From positions 2,303,501 to 2,367,500 of the forward strand of contig NZ_CP033324.1 of NCBI RefSeq assembly GCF_003710085.1: 64,000 bases of DNA, given 5' to 3'. Positions 48,327-55,324 of this stretch are shown here, piece after piece. The stretch comes from Nocardioides pantholopis. Lineage in GTDB: Bacteria; Actinomycetota; Actinomycetes; Propionibacteriales; Nocardioidaceae. Below the pieces are notes generated by a model. The model ran no database searches. It saw only the letters and a list, made by a program, of their open reading frames with translations, and was not told where the DNA came from. Position numbers and translations under genes: made by a program. The first letter of the stretch is position 1; each line of letters begins with the position of its first letter.

Positions 48327-49403
48327 TCAGGTCCCGAGCGCGGGCGCCACCTGGTCGGCGATCACCCGCAGCTCGGTGAAGTGCTTCAGCCGTACATCGT
48401 TGTCGCGCGAGACCGGCGACAGGTTCAGCTGCGAGACTCCGGCGGCCGCGAACGCCGTCAGCCGATCCGCCACATGGTCAGGCGTGCCGATCAGGGAGAT
48501 GCCGTTGACCAGGGCGTCCGGGACGGCTCGCGCCGCCTCGTCCTTGGCACCGGAGAGGAACAGGTCCTGGATTCGGTCGGCCTCCTCGGCGAAGCCGAGG
48601 CGCCCGGCGAGCTGGTGGTAGAAGTTGCGGCCGCGGGCGCCCATGCCGCCGATGTACAGCGCGAGTGAGCTACGGGCGCTGTCGCGTGCCCTCTCCAGTT
48701 CCTCCTCGTCCGTGCTGAGGAACAGCCGCGAGTCGGCGATGACCTGGAGGTCTGGAAGTGCCGGGTCGCGCTTGGCGCGGCCCTCGGCCAGGGAGTCGCC
48801 GAACGCCTCCTGCGCCAGCTCCGGCAGAAAGAAGATCGGCTGCCAGGACTCGAAGAGCTCGGCGGCGAGCGCGACGTTCTTGGGCCCCAGCGCGGCCAGG
48901 GTCAGCGGGATCGACCCGCGGACCGGCGGGTTGATCAGCTTCAGCGCCTTGCCCAGGCCGCTGCCTCCGCGAGCCTGCGTGAGCGGTACGTCGAAGTAGC
49001 GACCGTGGTGCTCGATCTTCTCGCGCCGCCAGGCCTGCCGGCAGATGTCGACGATCTCCCGGGTGCGGCCGAGCGGGGCATCGAACGGGACCCCGTGGAA
49101 CCCCTCGACGACCTGCGGGCCGCTCGAGCCGATGCCGAGCGAGAACCGGCCGTCCGAGACGTAGTCCAGGCCGGCCGCGGTCATCGCCAGCAGCGCCGGG
49201 GTTCGCGAGTAGACGTTGAGGATCGACGTGGCCAGCCCGATGCGCGAGGTACGGGCAGCGATGTAGCCGAGCTGGCTGACCGCATCGAAGGTGTAGGCCT
49301 CCGGCATCGTGACGACGTCGAGTCCGGCGTCCTCGAGAGCCCGCAGGCCGTCGACCGACTCCTTGAACCCGCCCGCGTAGCCGATGGGCATTCCGAACCT
49401 CAT
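48327..49403 (-). CDS. LLM-class F420-dependent oxidoreductase
   Basis: 358-residue TIM-barrel protein of the luciferase-like monooxygenase family. Features: MRFGMPIGYAGGFKESVDGL, the EAYTFDAVSQLGYIAARTSRIGLATSIL block, YVSDGRFSLGIGSSGPQVVEG, and a C-terminal GTPDHVADRL. Actinobacterial members usually use F420 rather than FMN. It could oxidise an alcohol or reduce a C=C bond in the pathway of this cluster. ATG overlaps the racemase stop (ATGA). Confidence 0.85.
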   Translation of the reverse strand: MRFGMPIGYAGGFKESVDGLRALEDAGLDVVTMPEAYTFDAVSQLGYIAARTSRIGLATSILNVYSRTPALLAMTAAGLDYVSDGRFSLGIGSSGPQVVEGFHGVPFDAPLGRTREIVDICRQAWRREKIEHHGRYFDVPLTQARGGSGLGKALKLINPPVRGSIPLTLAALGPKNVALAAELFESWQPIFFLPELAQEAFGDSLAEGRAKRDPALPDLQVIADSRLFLSTDEEELERARDSARSSLALYIGGMGARGRNFYHQLAGRLGFAEEADRIQDLFLSGAKDEAARAVPDALVNGISLIGTPDHVADRLTAFAAAGVSQLNLSPVSRDNDVRLKHFTELRVIADQVAPALGT

Positions 49404-50551
49404 GAGCCGTCTCCTCCGTCAGGTGCAATCGGTGTGGTCCACCGCTGCGCCGCTCCTTCGAGCGTGGAGCCGGTGGAGCGGTCCAGGTGGGTCGCGGGTC
49501 GACGTCCCTCCCGCGGCGCGACGCCTACGAGCACCCCGTCCGGGTCCTCGCGCAGCACGCCGCGAGCGGCGAGGTGGGGATGGTGCGGCGCCTCGGCCAT
49601 CGACAGCACCGGGGTCGTGCAGGCGTCGGTGCCCTCGAAGACCTGCTCCCAGTGCGTGCGCGACTCGGCCGAGAAGGCATCCTCGAGCACCTTGGTCAGG
49701 CGCGCCCATTGCGTCGTGTCGTCGCGGTCGGGCACTGCTGCGGGATCCAGTCCCAGGCCGGCGAGCAGCTGGGCGTAGAAGGCCGGCTCCAGCGCCCCTA
49801 CTGCCATCCAGCCGCCGTCGGCGCAGCGGTACGTGCGGTAGTACGGCGTGCCGCCGTCCAGCAGGTTGCTGCTCCGCTGGTCCTGCCATCGGCCCTCGGC
49901 CCGCAGCGACCAGATCAGCTGCATCAGGCTGCTGGCGCCGTCGACGATCGCCGTGTCGAGCTCGCAGCCGACGCCGGTCCGGGCCCGCCGGGTGAGCGCG
50001 GCCGCGATGCCCAGCGCCAGGTACAGCGACCCGCCCCCGAAGTCGCCGACCAGGTTGAGCGGCGGGACCGGCCGCTCCTCGCCGATGGCGTGCAGGGCGC
50101 CCGTGAGCCCCAGGTAGTTGATGTCGTGGCCGGCCCGGTCGGCCCACGGACCGTCCTGGCCCCAGCCCGTCATCCGGGCGTAGACCAGGCCCGGGTTGCG
50201 GCCGCGCAGCACGTCGGGGCCGAGCCCGAGCCGCTCGGCGACGCCCGGCCGGAACCCCTCGACCAGGACGTCAGCCTGGTCGGCGAGGCTGCGCACCTGC
50301 TCGACCTGGGCCGGGTCCTTGAGGTCGGCCTGGACCACGGTGCGGCCCCGGCGAGTGGCGTCCCAGGATCGCAGCGCGTCCGGGTCCCCGGCCCGCTCGA
50401 CACGGACGACGTCCGCCCCGAGCGAGGCCAGGAGCATCCCGGCGTGCGGGACCGGGCCGATCCCGCCGACCTCGACGACCCGGACGCCAGCGAGCAGACC
50501 GGAGTCAGGCACGCTGGCGGACCGGGCTCGGTCAGCTGAGGACGTCGTCAC
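49400..50551 (-). CDS. CoA-transferase family III protein, alpha-methylacyl-CoA racemase-like
   Basis: 383 residues. RAGHDINYLGLTGALHAIG, NLVGDFGGGSLYLALG and GALEPAFYAQLL correspond to the blocks that hold His126, Asp156 and Glu241 in the mycobacterial racemase, so racemase (2-methylacyl-CoA epimerisation) is more likely than CoA transfer. It would allow both stereoisomers of a 2-methyl-branched acyl-CoA to enter beta-oxidation. GTG start; 20-base overlap with the binding lipoprotein gene. Confidence 0.82.
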   Translation of the reverse strand: MTTSSADRARSASVPDSGLLAGVRVVEVGGIGPVPHAGMLLASLGADVVRVERAGDPDALRSWDATRRGRTVVQADLKDPAQVEQVRSLADQADVLVEGFRPGVAERLGLGPDVLRGRNPGLVYARMTGWGQDGPWADRAGHDINYLGLTGALHAIGEERPVPPLNLVGDFGGGSLYLALGIAAALTRRARTGVGCELDTAIVDGASSLMQLIWSLRAEGRWQDQRSSNLLDGGTPYYRTYRCADGGWMAVGALEPAFYAQLLAGLGLDPAAVPDRDDTTQWARLTKVLEDAFSAESRTHWEQVFEGTDACTTPVLSMAEAPHHPHLAARGVLREDPDGVLVGVAPREGRRPATHLDRSTGSTLEGAAQRWTTPIAPDGGDGS

Positions 50552-51629
50552 AGGTGGCGAGCGCCTCGGTGATGCGGGTGTCCATCAGGCCGGCCGGGTC
50601 GAGCGCCTCGTCGTACTCCAGCTCGCCGCGCTCCATGGCGAACTCCTGCAGCGCGGAGGCGAAGTCCTCGGTGCCCTCCATCGAGAACTCCGGGCTGAAG
50701 ACCAGCAGCGCGGAGTTCTCGATGACCGACTCCTCGACCTCCTCCGCCTTCGCGAGCAGCGCCACCGTCTCGGGGTTCTTCCGGTAGTCACCCGCCAGGT
50801 GCTCCTCGGTGACCTTGCTCAGCACCGCAGCGAACTTGACCGCCAGCTCCGGCTGGTCCAGCAGCGTGCGGCCGGCCATGATCGCGGTGCCGGTCACCCC
50901 CGGCTCGTAGCCGGCGATCGGGACGAGGTCGGGGTTCTTCGCGGCCTCCACCTCGAGCGGGGCAGAGATCCAGGCCGCCGACACGGCGCCGTTGGCGAGG
51001 GCGTTGAGGGCGTCGGGGCCGACGAGCGGCGCGGTGAGGTTCACGTCGCCCAGACCGAGGTCGACCTCGGCCAGGGCGTTGTCCAGGATCAGCCCGCTGA
51101 TCCCGGAGCCACCCGTGGGGGTGCTGACCTCGGCGCCCTTGAGGGCGGCCAGGTCCGGCTCGTCGCCGTCACCGACCACGTCGACGTGGGACCAGTAGCC
51201 CGGCACCGGCGTGCCCGCGGGCAGCTCCGCCTGGTTGTCCATCGGGAGGATCCACTTCACGTCGACCTCGTCGGCGAGGGTGTTGAAGTGCGACGAGGAC
51301 AGCGACGTCATCTGCGCGTCGAGCTGGCCCCGAGCGACCAGCGGGAGCGACTCGGCGCTCGGGAGCGGCTCGATCTGGACGTCGATGCCGGCGTCCTCGA
51401 ACGCTCCGGTCTCGATCCCGACGAGCAGGGGCGCGAACACCGCCAGGGGTGCGCTCATCCCGATCTTGATCGTGCCCTTGGTCTCGGCGGTGGGGCAGAT
51501 CTCGTCGGCCGCCTTGGAGCCGGCGTCGCTGTCGCCCCCGCCCGCGTCAGAGTTACAGGCCGTCAGAGCTGAGGTGATGGCGAGCACGGCGAGGAGGCCG
51601 CCGAGCGGCCGGGCAAACTGTCGGTTCAT
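50532..51629 (-). CDS. NitT/TauT-type ABC solute-binding lipoprotein (orphan)
   Basis: 365-residue extracytoplasmic binding protein. N-terminus ends in the lipobox LTAC after a hydrophobic signal; then GTIKIGMSAPLAVFAPLLVGIETGAFEDAGIDV, typical of the SsuA/TauA/ThiY-like group for sulfonates, nitrate or pyrimidines. No permease or ATPase gene lies in the window, so it must use a distant transporter or act as a sensor. It leads an operon with the racemase and F420-type enzyme, which suggests its ligand is the pathway substrate. Confidence 0.88.
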   Translation of the reverse strand: MNRQFARPLGGLLAVLAITSALTACNSDAGGGDSDAGSKAADEICPTAETKGTIKIGMSAPLAVFAPLLVGIETGAFEDAGIDVQIEPLPSAESLPLVARGQLDAQMTSLSSSHFNTLADEVDVKWILPMDNQAELPAGTPVPGYWSHVDVVGDGDEPDLAALKGAEVSTPTGGSGISGLILDNALAEVDLGLGDVNLTAPLVGPDALNALANGAVSAAWISAPLEVEAAKNPDLVPIAGYEPGVTGTAIMAGRTLLDQPELAVKFAAVLSKVTEEHLAGDYRKNPETVALLAKAEEVEESVIENSALLVFSPEFSMEGTEDFASALQEFAMERGELEYDEALDPAGLMDTRITEALATCDDVLS

Positions 51630-51686
51630 GCGGTCGGGATCTCCTCGGGAGAGTGAGTGAAAGCCACAGTGCGGCTTTACCTGGAG

Positions 51687-51713
51687 CGGAATCGAATTCC
51701 GTTGAGTGCAACT
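51687..51713 (-). promoter_or_regulatory. Operator-like motif upstream of the binding lipoprotein operon
   Basis: On the minus strand the site reads AGTTGCACTCAACGGAATTCG and ATTCCG, with the inverted repeat CGGAAT-CGA-ATTCCG at 51687-51701. It shares AGTTnnACTCAnCGGAAT with the site before the IclR gene at 59532. It lies 58 bases from the ATG. Confidence 0.55.
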
Positions 51714-51776
51714 GTGTGATGGCAGTCACCCGACTGTCAAGCCTTTCCAGACTCAAGATTCAGTTGAGCCGAACCA

Positions 51777-51806
51777 AGTTCCGTTCACCGAAACCAGTGC
51801 TAGCGT
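51777..51806 (+). promoter_or_regulatory. Promoter/operator of the first crotonase gene
   Basis: AGTTCCGTTCACCGAAACC then AGTGC and TAGCGT (-10, 51801-51806). 23 of 30 positions match the site at 59532-59561 upstream of the IclR gene, including the -10 region. It lies about 50 bases before the ATG at 51855. Shared control by one regulator, likely IclR, is the simplest explanation. Confidence 0.6.
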
Positions 51807-51854
51807 CGCGCTGATCTCCGCCACCCCGCGGTCCCACTCGCTTGGAGGACTTCC

Positions 51855-52643
51855 ATGACCGACTCCCCCGCCCCCGAGACCGCGCCTGAGGTGCTCGTGG
51901 AACAGCGCGGCTCCGTCCTGGTGCTGACCCTGAACCGACCCCAGGCCAAGAACGCGATGACCCGCACGATGTCAGAGCTTCTCGCCGCCGCCCTCGACCG
52001 GCTCGACGGCAGCGACGACCTGGCCGCAGCCGTGCTCACCGGCACCGGCGGCAGCTTCTGCGCCGGCATGGACCTGAAGGGGTTCCTCCGCGGTGAACGG
52101 CCGAGCGTCCCGGGGCGAGGCTTCGGCGGGATCACCCAGCGGCCGCCCCGCAAGCCGCTGATCGCCGCCGTCGAGGGCTGGGCCCTCGCCGGCGGCTTCG
52201 AGCTCGTGCTCGCGTGTGACCTCGTGGTGGCCTCGCGCACCGCGCGCTTCGGCATCCCGGAGGTGAAGCGCGGGCTGGTGGCCGCTGCGGGCGGGCTGTT
52301 CCGGCTGCCCGATCGCCTCCCCGAGGCGGTGGCGATGGAGCTCGCCCTGACCGGCGACCCCATCGGCGCCGAGCGCCTGCACCAGCTCGGTCTCGTCAGC
52401 CAGCTCACCGACGACGGGGAGACCCTCGACGCCGCCCTCCAGCTCGCCGAGCGGATCGCGGTCAACGGCCCGCTCGCGGTGGCGGCCAGCAAGCGGATCC
52501 TGGTCGAGTCCCGTGGCTGGGCACCCGCGGACCGGTTCGACAGCCAGCGCCCCCTGGTCGACGAGGTGTTCGCCTCGGAGGACGCCCAGGAGGGCGCCCG
52601 GGCGTTCGCCGAGAAGCGCCCGGCGCGCTGGTCAGGTCGCTGA
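51855..52643 (+). CDS. Enoyl-CoA hydratase/isomerase family protein (crotonase)
   Basis: 262 residues. Oxyanion-hole loops GGSFCAGMDLKGF and EGWALAGGFELVLACDL are present. FGIPEVKRGLVAAAGG keeps the first catalytic Glu (PEV) while the second Glu position is Ala, a pattern found in many crotonases annotated only as family members. It may hydrate or isomerise an enoyl-CoA in this pathway. GGAGG lies before the ATG. A LysR gene follows 19 bases downstream on the same strand. Confidence 0.88.
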   Translation: MTDSPAPETAPEVLVEQRGSVLVLTLNRPQAKNAMTRTMSELLAAALDRLDGSDDLAAAVLTGTGGSFCAGMDLKGFLRGERPSVPGRGFGGITQRPPRKPLIAAVEGWALAGGFELVLACDLVVASRTARFGIPEVKRGLVAAAGGLFRLPDRLPEAVAMELALTGDPIGAERLHQLGLVSQLTDDGETLDAALQLAERIAVNGPLAVAASKRILVESRGWAPADRFDSQRPLVDEVFASEDAQEGARAFAEKRPARWSGR

Positions 52644-52650
52644 CCCCCTC

Positions 52651-52656
52651 TAGGGT
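52651..52656 (+). promoter_or_regulatory. -10 box for leaderless transcription of the first LysR gene
   Basis: TAGGGT is followed by exactly 6 bases and then the ATG at 52663. The geometry is the same as at 40082 and suggests an mRNA starting at the initiation codon. Confidence 0.5.
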
Positions 52657-52662
52657 CGACCC

Positions 52663-53565
52663 ATGGAGGTGCACCAGCTTCGGGCGTTCCTGACCGTCCG
52701 CGACACCGGCAGCGCCACCGCCGCGGCGGCCCGGCTGGGCGTGCGACAGTCGACGGTCTCCGCCGCGATCCGCAGCCTCGAGCACGACCTGGGCGCGCAG
52801 CTGTTCCACCGGGTCGGCCGCGGCATGACGCCGACGCCGGCCGGCCGCGCCCTGGTCGGCTCGGCGCGCCGCATCCTGCGTGACTGCGACCAGGCGGCCG
52901 AGCTGCTCTCCTCGACGGGGCAGCGCGGACGCCTGGAGCTGGCCGCCCTCTCCACCGTGGTCAGCGGCCCGCTCTCCGATCAGGTGGCCCGATGGCTGGA
53001 CAGCGCCCCGGGCCGCACCGTCCAGGTCCACGACCTCGCCCGGGAGGAGTCGGCCGTCGAGGTGCTGCTCAACGGCACGGCCGAGGTCGTCTGCACCCGG
53101 CTGCCCCTGGCGGTGCCGACCGACGAGCGGCTCGAGCAGATCGAGATCGGCGCCTGGGGGTGGCAGGTCGCGTTTCCCCCGGGCACCGAGCCCCCCACAC
53201 AGGAATCGGCCCAGGAATCGGTCAGCATGGGCGAGCTGGCCGGTGTCCCGATGCTGCTCGTCGCACCCGGCCGGCACTCGGCCCTGGAGCGCGCCACGAC
53301 CCGCACCCCGCTCACCGTGGCCGTGGTCGCCGACCAGCGCGAGGCCCGCACCTCGCTCATGCTCGCCGGAGTCGGCGCCACGATCGTCGGGCCGCGGCTG
53401 GCCGCCGAGGCGAGGGACGCCGGCGCCCCGGTCCGTGACCTCTCCCCGTCGTACGACCAGCGCGTCGGCCTCGTGTACGACGCCGAAGCGCTCTCACCCC
53501 TCGCGCGCTCGTTCGTCGATGCCGCGCTCGCCGACCACGGCCAGGAGCGCACTGCCCGCGGATGA
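52663..53565 (+). CDS. LysR-family transcriptional regulator 1
   Basis: 300 residues. The N-terminal helix-turn-helix reads LRAFLTVRDTGSATAAAARL then RQSTVSAAIRSLEHDLG; the C-terminal part is a substrate-binding-like co-inducer domain. It has no separate ribosome binding site but a -10 box 6 bases before the ATG. Its last 72 bases overlap, antisense, the end of the second LysR gene. It is probably a regulator of the flanking catabolic genes. Confidence 0.9.
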   Translation: MEVHQLRAFLTVRDTGSATAAAARLGVRQSTVSAAIRSLEHDLGAQLFHRVGRGMTPTPAGRALVGSARRILRDCDQAAELLSSTGQRGRLELAALSTVVSGPLSDQVARWLDSAPGRTVQVHDLAREESAVEVLLNGTAEVVCTRLPLAVPTDERLEQIEIGAWGWQVAFPPGTEPPTQESAQESVSMGELAGVPMLLVAPGRHSALERATTRTPLTVAVVADQREARTSLMLAGVGATIVGPRLAAEARDAGAPVRDLSPSYDQRVGLVYDAEALSPLARSFVDAALADHGQERTARG

Positions 53566-54384
53566 GAGGGCCTCCGGACGCCAGACCAGGACCGGGTGCC
53601 GCCACAGCGGAGGCTCCAGGGAGTGCAGCGGCACCCCGGGCAGGACCAGCTCCGCCGTACGTCGTCCGATGAACGCCGCCACGCTCGCGTGCCGGACCAG
53701 CTCCCAGAGCATCGCCCGATGGGCGCACCGCGCCCGCACCCGTCCGCCCATCGCCGAGACGGCCTCGGCGACCGGGCCGGCAGCCTCGAGGTCCGGTACG
53801 GCGACCCCGAGGTCGAGGGCTGCAACCCCACCGCGCGGAACCGGGTCGGGCAGTGGTGCGCCCTCGCGCGGCATCACCGCCAGGACGACCTCCTCCGGGG
53901 TGAGCTCCTGGGTCGACCACTCCGCTTCCGGCGCCGGGCCGTCGACGACGCCCACCTCCGCATCCCCCGCACGCAGCAGGTCCAGCACCCCGGCGGGCGT
54001 CGCGCCGTCCTGGATCTGCACCTCCAGCCCGTGGTGGCGCCGTCGCAGCTCCGCGACCAGCTCGGTCAGCGGGTGGACCGAAAGCGTCGAGGAGGTCGCG
54101 AGCACCAGCCGCCCGACCTCGACCGCGGCCACCTGGCGCACCCGCTCCGCGGCCGCGTCCGCCTCGGCCAGGACCTGCCGGGCCAGCGCGTGCAGCCGAA
54201 GGCCCTCGGCGGTCGGCACCGCTCGCCGGCCACTCCGGTCCAGCAGCGGGACGCCGAGGCTCTCCTCCAGCTGACGCATGGCCTGGGAGAGCGAGGGTTG
54301 GCTGACGTAGAGCGCCTCGGCCGCCTGGGTGATCCCGCCCTCGGCGACCACGGCGGCGAAGTAGCGCAGCGACCGGAGGTCCAT
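53494..54384 (-). CDS. LysR-family transcriptional regulator 2
   Basis: 296 residues. Helix-turn-helix MDLRSLRYFAAVVAEGGITQ and YVSQPSLSQAMRQLEESLG; effector domain from about residue 90. The ATG at 54384 gives the standard LysR N-terminus and has a TATCCT box 7 bases upstream (leaderless type); an ATG 10 codons earlier is less likely. It is divergent from the second crotonase operon and presumably controls it. Its end overlaps the other LysR gene tail to tail. Confidence 0.9.
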   Translation of the reverse strand: MDLRSLRYFAAVVAEGGITQAAEALYVSQPSLSQAMRQLEESLGVPLLDRSGRRAVPTAEGLRLHALARQVLAEADAAAERVRQVAAVEVGRLVLATSSTLSVHPLTELVAELRRRHHGLEVQIQDGATPAGVLDLLRAGDAEVGVVDGPAPEAEWSTQELTPEEVVLAVMPREGAPLPDPVPRGGVAALDLGVAVPDLEAAGPVAEAVSAMGGRVRARCAHRAMLWELVRHASVAAFIGRRTAELVLPGVPLHSLEPPLWRHPVLVWRPEALSSAGSALLAVVGERGIDERAREG

Positions 54385-54391
54385 GCCCGGG

Positions 54392-54425
54392 AGGATACGT
54401 CCCATAGGAACCATCGATGGATGGT
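54392..54425 (-). promoter_or_regulatory. LysR 2 promoter and candidate LysR operator
   Basis: TATCCT (54397 to 54392, minus strand) is the -10 box. The perfect palindrome CCATCGATGG (54411-54420) sits inside ACCAT-N6-ATGGT (54410-54425), with a further AACCAT at 54430-54435. Such symmetrical sites in divergent gaps are typical LysR binding sites, so autoregulation plus control of the crotonase operon is likely. Confidence 0.55.
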
Positions 54426-54509
54426 GCGTGAACCATGTCTTTGCGCTGGGGGGTCGCCAGCAGTGAGAGTGGTCACTCCGACCTCCCCCGCACGTCCTAC
54501 GGAGCCTTC

Positions 54510-55316
54510 ATGACTGAGCGTCACGTCACCGCCGAGAAGCAGGGCCGGGTCGGCCTGGTCTTCCTGGACCGCCCGGACCGCCGCAACTCCTACACCCCGC
54601 TGATGGCGCTGCAGCTGCAGGAGGAGCTGGTCGCGTTCGACGCCGATGAGTCGGTCGCGGTCATCGTCGTCACCGGTCGCGGGAAGCACTTCGGCGTCGG
54701 TGCGGACCTCGACATGAACTGGCGCGACGAGCGCACGCACGGCGTCGAGACCCTCAGCGAGCCCGAGAAGGCTCCGTGGAACCTGAACACCCCGATCGTC
54801 GCCGCCATCAACGGCGACGCCATCGGGGTCAGCCTCACCTGGGCCATGCAGGCCGACATCCGGGTGGTCGCCGACTCGGCGCGCCTGGCGTTCTCGTTCA
54901 ACCGGGTCGGGATCATGCCCGACCGCGGCTCGACCTGGCTGCTCCCCCGCCTGGTCGGCTTCGGCGTGGCCATGGACCTGCTGCTGACCGGTCGGACCAT
55001 CGACGGCACCGAGTTCGAGCGGCTCGGCCTGGCCACCCACGTGGTCGCCCCCGAGGAGGTCCTGAAGGTGGCCGTGGACCTGGCCGCCGACATGGCCGAG
55101 AAGTGCGCACCGGCGTCGATGGTGGCGACCAAGCGGCTGATGTATGAATTCCTCGAGACCCACGACCGCGTGGCGGCGTACAACCGCGAGCGCCGGACCC
55201 TGACCTGGATCCGGACCCTCGGCGAGACGCTGCGCGGCATCGCCGCGTTCAAGGAGAAGCGGCCGCCGGAGTGGGCCACCACCAAGCACCAGCAGCTTCC
55301 GGCCGAGCTGCGCTGA
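54510..55316 (+). CDS. Enoyl-CoA hydratase/isomerase family protein 2
   Basis: 268 residues. GKHFGVGADLDMNW and INGDAIGVSLTWAMQADI form the oxyanion hole; FNRVGIMPDRGSTWLLPRLVG has Asp in the PD position, the PaaG/isomerase-like pattern rather than the two-Glu hydratase pattern. GGAG lies 6 bases before the ATG. It is the first gene of a four-gene operon with the acyl-CoA synthetase and two acyl-CoA dehydrogenases. Confidence 0.87.
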   Translation: MTERHVTAEKQGRVGLVFLDRPDRRNSYTPLMALQLQEELVAFDADESVAVIVVTGRGKHFGVGADLDMNWRDERTHGVETLSEPEKAPWNLNTPIVAAINGDAIGVSLTWAMQADIRVVADSARLAFSFNRVGIMPDRGSTWLLPRLVGFGVAMDLLLTGRTIDGTEFERLGLATHVVAPEEVLKVAVDLAADMAEKCAPASMVATKRLMYEFLETHDRVAAYNRERRTLTWIRTLGETLRGIAAFKEKRPPEWATTKHQQLPAELR

Positions 55317-55324
55317 CCGTGACG

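Noticed and set aside
48085..48668. Plus-strand coding frames in the 47.9-48.7 kb region
   Set aside because: They lack a ribosome binding site, have poor third-position GC bias and run antisense into the F420-type enzyme gene.
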